Origin: Hyphomicrobiaceae bacterium
GTDB lineage: Bacteria; Pseudomonadota; Alphaproteobacteria; Rhizobiales; Hyphomicrobiaceae
Assembly: GCA_017353825.1 (NCBI GenBank)
Contig: JAFMSC010000067.1
Span: 1 to 9,800, forward strand
Length of the DNA stretch: 9,800 bases
Direction of reading: 5' to 3'
Each line of letters begins with the position of its first letter. The stretch's first letter is position 1. The notes beneath the pieces are model-generated. The model saw only the letters and a list, made by a program, of their open reading frames with translations. It was not told where the DNA came from and made no database searches. The translations under genes were made by a program, and so were the position numbers. Shown piece by piece: positions 1 to 4,912 of the stretch.

Positions 1-202
1 GTTGAATGGCGCGGGCCAGGCGCCGAGGCCCATCCCGAGGCGCCGATCGGGCCAAGGGCCGAAGCCGATCCCGGGCTATATCGCTCGCGACATCGCGCCC
101 GCGTTGGACGCTGCGGGCATTTCTGGTGCTGCCGACGTCGAGGCCGGCGTTGCTGGTGCCGATGCCATCGAGGCCGGCGTCGACATGGACGAGAGGAGCT
201 GA
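1..202 (+). CDS. Partial hypothetical protein with short tandem Ala/Gly-rich repeats (phage-like context)
   Basis: An open frame enters from the left edge and stops with TGA at 200-202; about 66 residues are visible. The TTG at 2-4 is the first possible start, but with no upstream sequence the gene may begin outside the window, so I treat it as 5'-partial. The N-terminal part is Pro/Arg-rich. The C-terminal part (about residues 34-62) is a degenerate 9-10-residue repeat built on a pattern like ALDAAGISG, ADVEAGVAG, DAIEAGVDM. I do not recognise a family. In its favour, the stop is followed two bases later by the next gene's GTG, and the AGGAG serving that start (194-198) lies inside this frame, an arrangement typical of coupled bacterial or phage genes. 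The ATG at 6 opens a different frame whose product is Arg-rich and looks like a shadow. It may be the tail end of a phage structural or assembly gene, but this is inferred only from the neighbours. Confidence 0.45.
   Translation, partial: LNGAGQAPRPIPRRRSGQGPKPIPGYIARDIAPALDAAGISGAADVEAGVAGADAIEAGVDMDERS
123..182 (+). repeat. Two imperfect tandem copies of a 30-bp unit
   Basis: Positions 123-152 and 153-182 align as two 30-base units. Each begins CTGGTGC and shares the block TCGAGGCCGGCGT near its end. The period is a multiple of three and preserves the reading frame of the surrounding ORF, giving the ten-residue peptide repeats DVEAGV and AIEAGV. This supports that frame being translated and suggests growth by local duplication. 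Confidence 0.6.
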
Positions 203-204
203 GC

Positions 205-528
205 GTGGCACGGGCGCCGCTCAATCCGCTGGGTGGACCGACGCCACCACCCGGCAGGCTTGGCGCTCTCGATGAGCCGCGCCAGGCGCAGGTGCGGGTG
301 GTGCGCCCGCGCACCGAGGCACGCAGGAAGTCTCAAGCTCGCAGCGGGCTCGCCCTCCTCTCCGATACCGGCGAGCTGTGGCAGCGCAAGGCGCGTGATG
401 ACGCCCGGGACGCGTGGGGCGATGCGCGCGATACCCGCGATCAGCGTGATACACCACGCAAGCGCTCGCAGCGGGCACCCCAGCGGCAGGCGCCACGCCG
501 TACACTGAGGCGCGGAGCCCGGGGTTGA
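205..528 (+). CDS. Hypothetical basic protein, Arg/Asp-rich C-terminal half
   Basis: This 107-codon frame begins with GTG at 205, preceded by AGGAG (194-198) at a six-base spacing, and ends with TGA at 526-528. Residues 9-17 are Gly/Pro-rich. Residues 45-61 read as ordinary protein (a stretch like LALLSDTGELWQ). Residues 64-82 contain five RD dipeptides (ARDDARDAWGDARDTRDQRD), and the last 25 residues are almost all Arg, Pro, Gln and Ala. That tail looks like out-of-frame high-GC translation. The plus frame starting just after 449 instead gives a balanced peptide (ALAAGTPAAGATPYTEARSP) that runs in phase into the next gene. The natural C-terminus may therefore have been altered by a frameshift around 445-460. 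I see no recognisable domain, signal peptide or membrane segment. Its place between two other small plus-strand frames suggests a phage-like cassette. Confidence 0.4.
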   Translation: MARAPLNPLGGPTPPPGRLGALDEPRQAQVRVVRPRTEARRKSQARSGLALLSDTGELWQRKARDDARDAWGDARDTRDQRDTPRKRSQRAPQRQAPRRTLRRGARG

Positions 529-560
529 TCGGCCGGTTGATGGCGGACACGGAGGTGACC

Positions 561-906
561 ATGAGCATGGGCGGCAAGTTCGGGCTTGGCGGAAGTGGAG
601 GCGCGACCTCGCATTTCATCGACCCCACGCCGTATGTGCAGTGCGAGCTGGGCCAGGGCGCGCTGGGCATCATGGGCAGCGAGCACGGCATTGGCCAACC
701 GCGGCCTCGGCGGTTCGACGATGGCCGCACAGATGCTGGCCGGGAACCAATTTCAGGGCGCCAAGAACGCGTTCGACCTGCTCACGGCCGAGCAGCAGGC
801 CCAGATTGCCCAGCAGGGCACCCTGGGGGCTCTGCCAACCACCAGCAGGGAAGCCTCGCCGGTGGTGGAGGTGCTCGGCGGCATCGGCAGCGTGTTCGGG
901 GTGTAG
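561..906 (+). pseudogene. Frameshifted small Gly/Ala-rich phage-like protein
   Basis: The start is ATG at 561 with a strong GGAGGTG (551-557) just upstream. The first 40 codons (561-680) read MSMGGKFGLGGSGGATSHF through FIDPTPYVQCELGQGALG to IMGS. Beyond 680 that frame becomes Arg/Pro/Gly-rich nonsense, while the frame one base later becomes protein-like: STALANRGLGGSTMAAQM, then NAFDLLTAEQQAQIAQQG, ending IGSVFGV and TAG at 904-906. Removing one base near 681 restores a 114-residue protein. Glycine-rich ends around an Ala/Gln-rich helix recall small virion-associated proteins of tailed phages, but I cannot name a family. There is no homopolymer or heptameric slippery site at the switch, so a disabling insertion or a sequencing error is more likely than programmed frameshifting. 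In-frame codons after the TAG also look protein-like (DYQVRAWCAVIWAYPFEP, about 946-999). Confidence 0.6.
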
Positions 907-1011
907 GGACGCGCCCATCCGCATCGAGGCGCGCGGCTGAACACGGACTACCAGGTCAGGGCTTGGTGCGCCGTGATCTGGGCCTATCCGTTCGAGCCCG
1001 AGGTGGGCTGA
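907..1011 (+). other. Short protein-like reading frame without a start codon; possible gene remnant
   Basis: Directly after the TAG at 904-906, the same frame stays open to TGA at 1009-1011. From about 937 it reads LNTDYQVRAWCAVIWAYPF and then EPEVG. The aromatic-rich, non-repetitive composition is unlike the Arg/Pro/Gly-rich translations of non-coding frames nearby. There is no ATG or GTG with a ribosome binding site at its head. It may be the end of a gene whose start was lost, or read-through of the preceding gene. It could also be chance at this length. Confidence 0.2.
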
Positions 1012-1102
1012 CGCCGCCCGGCTTGTTGCGAGCAGGTCGCTACGCCTTCCTCCCATCGTCCTACCAGTGATAGTGTGGAGTATGCGGGGGAGGGGTTCTC
1101 AG

Positions 1103-1594
1103 ATGCATCTGTTGATCGCGTGGGTGGCGTCGGCCTTTGCGGGCTTCCTAGCGGAGCGGGTCTCAACCTTAGTCATCTTGACCGCATGGAACATCCCCGC
1201 ATGGGAGCGCCTGAGCGGCGGCCTCCCAAACCCACGCTGCTTCTTGGAGGCGTTTTCCTATACCTGCCCCAAACTCTTCGTCTTTCGGCCTGTTCCTCTT
1301 GGCGCGTACCCTCTTGTCTTTTTTCTTGTCTTTCAGCTCGTGTACGGCGGCTTGCTATACTTGGCGCTCCGTCGCCTAGGTCTGTTCAATCTTCCGCCGG
1401 TGCTGTTGGCCTATCTGGTCCCCGCCCTAGCCTGGGCATGGATACCGATATACGCCACTTTGGGTGTCGTATTCTTGGTGCTAATTCCGCCGCTCGCTGC
1501 GGGAACTGCCCTTGCCCTAGTCGGCTGGCTCCTCGCACGACCTCAGCAGCAGCGCAATTTGAGCCGCAGCCCCCTGAAGCCGAGACGAGGCTGA
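1103..1594 (+). CDS. Hypothetical multi-pass membrane protein of foreign base composition
   Basis: This frame encodes 163 residues from ATG at 1103 to TGA at 1592-1594. I chose this start because a purine-rich GGGGGAGGGG (1086-1095) ends seven bases before it; an earlier start at 1067 has no such site. Hydrophobic segments lie at about residues 3-28, 69-90, 98-117 and 119-145, giving three or four membrane spans. Between the first two is a 40-residue loop with two cysteines (C46, C55), which could form a disulphide if outside the membrane. The tail (147-163) is basic and polar, so it is probably cytoplasmic. I recognise no family or catalytic motif. Base use stands out: 1261-1380 has 66 G/C in 120 bases (55%), against 44 of 60 (73%) at 2701-2760 in rnj, and rare codons such as TTA and CTA occur. 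That suggests acquisition from another genome, perhaps as cargo of the element to its left. Confidence 0.7.
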   Translation: MHLLIAWVASAFAGFLAERVSTLVILTAWNIPAWERLSGGLPNPRCFLEAFSYTCPKLFVFRPVPLGAYPLVFFLVFQLVYGGLLYLALRRLGLFNLPPVLLAYLVPALAWAWIPIYATLGVVFLVLIPPLAAGTALALVGWLLARPQQQRNLSRSPLKPRRG

Positions 1595-2186
1595 CCGATT
1601 CTTGGGGTCCGCTTGACGTAAGCAGGGGGGTCGAGCCCAGCCCACCACAGCGCGTAACGGGGCCGTAACGCCGGCAGCAACCCTGCCTTCGGCAGCCGTC
1701 GATCATCCGGAGGACGCCTGACTGAGCTTTGTGTCGCCGGGGCACCATACCGCGCCGCGTGTCGCCAATGTGCCGGCGGCGGAGTTGGTGCGGGTGCGTG
1801 GTTTTTGGCTATTTGGGTTTTTGGGAAATAGCGCGAGTGGGCGGGAGCGAAACGCGCACCGCCGGCCCGGAGACGTTCTGAAGCGAGGGCCCCAGGAGGC
1901 CCGCGAGGCGCTCGCTACGGGTGCGGGTCAGGCGCAGCGCCGCGCCGACGCGTTGGTGCCGACGCTGCGTGTGCCGAGATGCGCGCTACCCAAGCCGCAA
2001 CCGCGGTATCTGCATGCCCACGTCGTCACAGCGGGCCGGTCTTGATCGAGCCCGAATCGGCGCGGTCGCTGCGGGCTCAACGCAGGCCGGACCCGCGTCT
2101 GGTGGTGTCATGGCGGTGTCAGATTTGCCAGGCCGGGAGGGCGCGCTCGGCGTCGTGCTATAATGGCTTGAGTTTACTGAGGTTTC
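1595..2186. other. 592-bp stretch without a convincing gene, between the accessory region and tRNA-Val
   Basis: No frame here combines a start codon, a ribosome binding site and natural protein composition. The longest plus-strand frames (1731-2045, 1979-2230) have no ribosome binding site, and one runs antisense through the tRNA. Visible contents: a direct repeat CGTAACG at 1653-1659 and 1664-1670; a small hairpin CTGCC/GGCAG with a TTC loop (1683-1695); an AT-rich patch with a perfect inverted repeat (1800-1832); and an isolated TATAAT at 2159-2164 without a well-spaced -35. The convergent transcription units on either side must end here, yet I see no GC-rich stem followed by a T-run on either strand, so termination may be Rho-dependent. 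The stretch may be eroded element DNA. Confidence 0.5.
1808..1832. repeat. Perfect 7-bp inverted repeat with an 11-nt loop in an AT-rich patch
   Basis: GCTATTT (1808-1814) and AAATAGC (1826-1832) are exact inverted copies flanking GGGTTTTTGGG. The patch is AT-rich within DNA that is otherwise very GC-rich. Neither side has the following T-run expected of an intrinsic terminator. It could be an operator-like palindrome, a small RNA hairpin, a recombination core, or chance. Confidence 0.45.
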
Positions 2187-2261
2187 TGGTGGGCGCGACA
2201 GGGATCGAACCTGTGACCCCTCCCGTGTGAAGGGAGTGCTCTACCGCTGAGCTACGCGCCC
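2187..2261 (-). tRNA. tRNA-Val (anticodon CAC)
   Basis: The minus strand folds into a complete 75-base cloverleaf. The acceptor stem is GGGCGCG with CGCGCCC. The D arm is GCTC-AGCGGTA-GAGC. The anticodon arm is CTCCC-TTCACAC-GGGAG, giving anticodon CAC, which reads the valine codon GUG. The variable loop is GGGTC, and the T arm is ACAGG-TTCGATC-CCTGT. The discriminator A and an encoded CCA end at 2187. The gene lies on the same strand as the nuo-birA-rnj run, 158 bp after the rnj stop, and appears to have its own promoter at 2282-2311. Its 3' end faces the accessory region, the side on which tRNA-targeting integrases insert elements. No second copy of the 3' end is visible in the window. Confidence 0.97.
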
Positions 2262-2423
2262 CGCACCCGAACTGGCGTTGCTTAATAGCAAAATCGCCCG
2301 CTCCGCGGCAACCCCACAGTCTTCCATGCCCGGAGGAACGATGCGAAACGGATGCGAGCGCAGTCCGGCGAACGTCACGAGATCCCAGATTGCCTCGCCT
2401 TCCGCGATCTCGGGACCGATCAC
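2241..2423 (-). CDS. Possible 60-residue ORF coupled to rnj and running into tRNA-Val
   Basis: A GTG at 2423-2421 overlaps the rnj stop (GTGA junction), with a weak AGGCG five bases upstream. The frame then stays open for 60 codons to a TAG at 2243-2241, which lies inside the tRNA gene. Up to about residue 47 the composition is protein-like: MIGPEIAEGEAIWDLVTFAG followed by LRSHPFRIVPPGMEDCGVA. The last dozen residues come from the tRNA promoter, leader and 5' end and cannot be native. I do not recognise the sequence. It may be the surviving start of a gene once downstream of rnj, a short coupled peptide, or chance. In related bacteria I would expect methylmalonyl-CoA epimerase and proS genes here, and the peptide resembles neither. 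Confidence 0.3.
   Translation of the reverse strand: MIGPEIAEGEAIWDLVTFAGLRSHPFRIVPPGMEDCGVAAERAILLLSNASSGAGRVAQR
2282..2311 (-). promoter_or_regulatory. Candidate promoter for tRNA-Val
   Basis: On the minus strand, TTGCCG (2311-2306) and TATTAA (2287-2282) match the sigma-70-type -35 and -10 consensus at four of six bases each, separated by 18 bases. The -10 ends 20 bases before the tRNA, so transcription would begin about 13 bases upstream of the mature 5' end, a normal short leader. This is one of the few AT-rich spots nearby. It is a prediction from sequence only. Confidence 0.45.
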
Positions 2424-4120
2424 GGCATCGCCTGGGTCAGCAGCACCTTGACCACCGGGCGCTTGCCCCAAGCATCATCAACGGCGGACCGGACGGCGCG
2501 GCGGACGGCCTCTCGCACCATCTCCGTGTCCTTGTGGCGGTCGCGCGGGATGCTGGCCAGCGTGCCCTCGATGGCGCGGCGCACGATTTCCGCCATGGGT
2601 CTGCCGTTGGCGTCGGCCTGGGGCACTCCGTCGAGCACGATCTGGGCGTCCCGCGAGACGTTGCCCCGGCTCGAGCGGGTCAGCGCCACAATGACGATGC
2701 CGGCGAAGGCCAGCGATCGGCGCTCGCGCACCGGGCCCTCATCGGTGGGCACCAAGAGGTTGCCGTCGCGGAACAGGCGGCCGACGGGCGCGTGGTCGAT
2801 CACCTCGGGCGTGCCCGGCGCCAGCCGCACCATGGCCCCGTTGCGCGGGCAGACCACGTCCTTCACGCCCGCAGAGCGTGCCAGCCGGCGGTGCGCCTCG
2901 AGGTGGCGCGGCTCGCCGTGCATGGGAATGGCGATGCGCGGGCGCACGGCAGCGTACATTTCCACGAGCTCCCCGCGCCGCGGGTGGCCGGTGACGTGCA
3001 CCAGGGCGTCCGCATCCGTGATCACCTCGCAGCCGAGATCGACGAGCCGGTTCTGCACCTGCGAGACGGCGCGCTCGTTGCCGGGGATGGTGCGGGAGGA
3101 GAAGATCACGAGGTCACCGTAATCGAGGGCGATGTCCGGGTGCTCGTTGGCGCAGATGCGCGCCATCGCCGCGCGCGGTTCGCCCTGGCTGCCCGTGCAC
3201 AGGGCGACGATCTCATGCGCAGCCAGCTCGGAGAAGCGGCTTTGGTCATCGTAGGCGAAGTCGCGCGGCAGGTAGCCCGTCTCCTTGGCCACGTCGATGA
3301 TGCGGTGCATGGCGCGCCCCGCCACCACCAGCCGCCGGCCGGCGGCGCGAGCCGCCTCCCAAACCGCCCGGATGCGCACGACGTTGGAGGCGAAGATCGT
3401 CACCGCCACGCGGCGCTTGGCGTTGCCGATGATCTCGGCCAGCGAGCGCGCCACCTCCTTCTCCGACGGTGAGCGCCCGTCACGCATGGCGTTGGTGGAG
3501 TCGCACGCGAGCGCGAGGATGCCCTCGGCGCCAATCTCACCGAAGCGGCCCACGTTCGCGCCGCCGCCCACCACCGGCACCGAGTCGAGCTTCCAGTCGC
3601 CCGTGTGCAGGACCGTGCCGAGCGGCGTGCGTAGGATGAGCGCGTTGGACTCGGGGATCGAGTGTGCCACCTCCACCAGTTCCAGCCTGAACGGGCCTAC
3701 TTCAAAGCGGCTGTTGAGCCCCAGCTCGCGGATCGGCAACTCCTGACGCCGTCCGAACTCCGCCTCCTTGGCCTTCAGCAGCGCGGCGGTGAAGGGCGTG
3801 GCGTAGATCGGCACGCGCAGGCGCGGCCACAGCTCGATAACCGCGCCGAGATGGTCCTCGTGGGCGTGGGTGAGCACCAGGCCGGCGAGGCTCCCGCGCT
3901 CGGCCTCGATGTAGCGCAGGTCGGGCAGGATCACGTCCACGCCGGGGTCGTTCTCACCCTCCGGGAACGTGATGCCGAGGTCCACCATCAGCCACTGGCG
4001 GGCGTCGGCCGGGCCAAGGCCGTAGAGATAGCAGTTCATGCCGATCTCGCCGATGCCGCCGAGCGGCAGAAATACAAGCTCGTCCTGGCCTGCGCCGCCC
4101 CCTGCTTGTTCCTCCACCAT
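2420..4120 (-). CDS. rnj: Ribonuclease J (metallo-beta-lactamase/beta-CASP family)
   Basis: RNase J is a cytoplasmic zinc-dependent ribonuclease with 5'-to-3' exonuclease and endonuclease activity, acting in mRNA decay and rRNA maturation. This 566-residue protein is of normal family length. The N-terminal metallo-beta-lactamase half shows the metal motif HAHEDH (residues 85-90) and HTGDWK (172-177). The beta-CASP part contains the CTGSQGEP motif (308-315), VTGHPRRGEL (376-385) and PMHGE (399-403). The C-terminal region after about 450 matches the extra domain of RNase J enzymes. I chose ATG at 4120, which overlaps the birA stop as TGATG and has AGGAAG seven bases upstream; the adjacent TTG at 4123 would add one residue. 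The overlap implies translational coupling to birA. The catalytic motifs are intact, and the gene is expected to be functional. Confidence 0.95.
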   Translation of the reverse strand: MVEEQAGGGAGQDELVFLPLGGIGEIGMNCYLYGLGPADARQWLMVDLGITFPEGENDPGVDVILPDLRYIEAERGSLAGLVLTHAHEDHLGAVIELWPRLRVPIYATPFTAALLKAKEAEFGRRQELPIRELGLNSRFEVGPFRLELVEVAHSIPESNALILRTPLGTVLHTGDWKLDSVPVVGGGANVGRFGEIGAEGILALACDSTNAMRDGRSPSEKEVARSLAEIIGNAKRRVAVTIFASNVVRIRAVWEAARAAGRRLVVAGRAMHRIIDVAKETGYLPRDFAYDDQSRFSELAAHEIVALCTGSQGEPRAAMARICANEHPDIALDYGDLVIFSSRTIPGNERAVSQVQNRLVDLGCEVITDADALVHVTGHPRRGELVEMYAAVRPRIAIPMHGEPRHLEAHRRLARSAGVKDVVCPRNGAMVRLAPGTPEVIDHAPVGRLFRDGNLLVPTDEGPVRERRSLAFAGIVIVALTRSSRGNVSRDAQIVLDGVPQADANGRPMAEIVRRAIEGTLASIPRDRHKDTEMVREAVRRAVRSAVDDAWGKRPVVKVLLTQAMP

Positions 4121-4902
4121 CAACCTGCTTCCTGGGGCGCCGCCGCAACCAGAGTCACGTCGCCGAACGTCACGGTGCGCCGCTGCCCGTGAGCGTCGCA
4201 GATCACCAACGCGCCCTCCGCGTCGAGACCGGCGAACGTACCCTCCATCCTCTTCCGACCGGTATTGACCGCGATCATCTCTCCCACCGGGCCGGCACGC
4301 TCAAGCCACGCCTGGCGCAGCGCGGCGAATCCGCGCCCGCCGTCCCACGCGGCGAGCCTACTGTGCATGGCTTCGCTCAAGCTTGCCAGCACAGCTTCAG
4401 GGGGAACGCGGCAGCCGTGCGCGGCCAGATCGGTTGCCGCCCGCCCGAGATCGGCGGGATGCCAGGCCAAGTCGATGCCAATGCCGATCACGACCGTGGC
4501 GGTATTCCGGCTGGCAATGCTCTCAATGAGGATACCGGCGCACTTGGCTTGGCCGATGAGCACGTCGTTGGGCCACTTCAGGCGCAGGCCCGCGGGGCCG
4601 CCGCCGGCTGCCTGGCGGATGGCATCGATGGTCGCCACGCCCGCCACCAGCGACAGCTGGGGGAGTGCGCCCGGCGGATCGGGAAGCCGGGTCAGCAGGC
4701 TGGCATGCAGGTTGCCCGGCATGGACACCCAGGGCCGGTCGGAACGGCCGCGGCCGGCCGTCTGGCGCCGCGCTATGATCCACAGTGGGCCCGCCTCACC
4801 GGCCTCGGCCAAGGCGAACGCTTCCCGGTTCGTTGAGCCAACCTGATCGAGTACGAGGATCGGAATCGACTGCGCCACCGGGGCTTCCCGTTCGCCGCCC
4901 AT
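4120..4902 (-). CDS. birA: Biotin--[acetyl-CoA-carboxylase] ligase, catalytic form without DNA-binding domain
   Basis: The enzyme activates biotin with ATP to biotinyl-AMP and transfers it to a lysine on biotin carboxyl carrier proteins. At 260 residues it lacks the N-terminal helix-turn-helix of E. coli BirA, so it should be a ligase only, not a repressor. Visible motifs: STN (residues 23-25), the biotinyl-AMP loop QTAGRGRSDRPW (47-58), KWPND with the catalytic lysine (109-113), KCAGILIE (120-127), and a small C-terminal beta-barrel including GTFAGLDAEGALVI (221-234). In the loop, the glycine usual in GRGRxGR is aspartate. I believe this substitution is seen in some other BirA proteins, so I do not infer loss of activity. 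ATG at 4902 lies 10 bp after the nuoN stop, and the gene's own stop overlaps the rnj start. Its place at the end of the complex I run is a recurring alphaproteobacterial arrangement with no obvious biochemical link. Confidence 0.94.
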   Translation of the reverse strand: MGGEREAPVAQSIPILVLDQVGSTNREAFALAEAGEAGPLWIIARRQTAGRGRSDRPWVSMPGNLHASLLTRLPDPPGALPQLSLVAGVATIDAIRQAAGGGPAGLRLKWPNDVLIGQAKCAGILIESIASRNTATVVIGIGIDLAWHPADLGRAATDLAAHGCRVPPEAVLASLSEAMHSRLAAWDGGRGFAALRQAWLERAGPVGEMIAVNTGRKRMEGTFAGLDAEGALVICDAHGQRRTVTFGDVTLVAAAPQEAG

Positions 4903-4912
4903 GACGGCCGGC

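Noticed and set aside
661..690. Programmed translational frameshift in the 561-906 gene
   Set aside because: The required shift is +1 at GGC AGC GAG CAC with no slippery repeat, stop codon in the ribosomal A site, or nearby stimulatory structure that I can identify. Mutation or sequence error is simpler.
1683..1695. Hairpin CTGCC-TTC-GGCAG downstream of the membrane protein gene as an intrinsic terminator
   Set aside because: The stem is only five pairs with a three-base loop, and no T-run follows on either strand.
2159..2164. A perfect TATAAT on the plus strand
   Set aside because: The nearest plausible -35 (TTGCCA, 2125-2130) is 28 bases away, outside the usual 15-19, and the only thing downstream is the antisense strand of the tRNA.
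1979..2230. A plus-strand frame ending in GATGIEPVTPPV
   Set aside because: That ending is the antisense translation of the tRNA T and anticodon arms, a familiar false annotation. The upstream part has no start signal or domain.
2390..3472. A 360-codon plus-strand open frame opposite rnj
   Set aside because: It lies entirely antisense to the well-supported RNase J gene, is His/Arg/Ala-rich and shows no domain. Long antisense frames are expected in high-GC genes.
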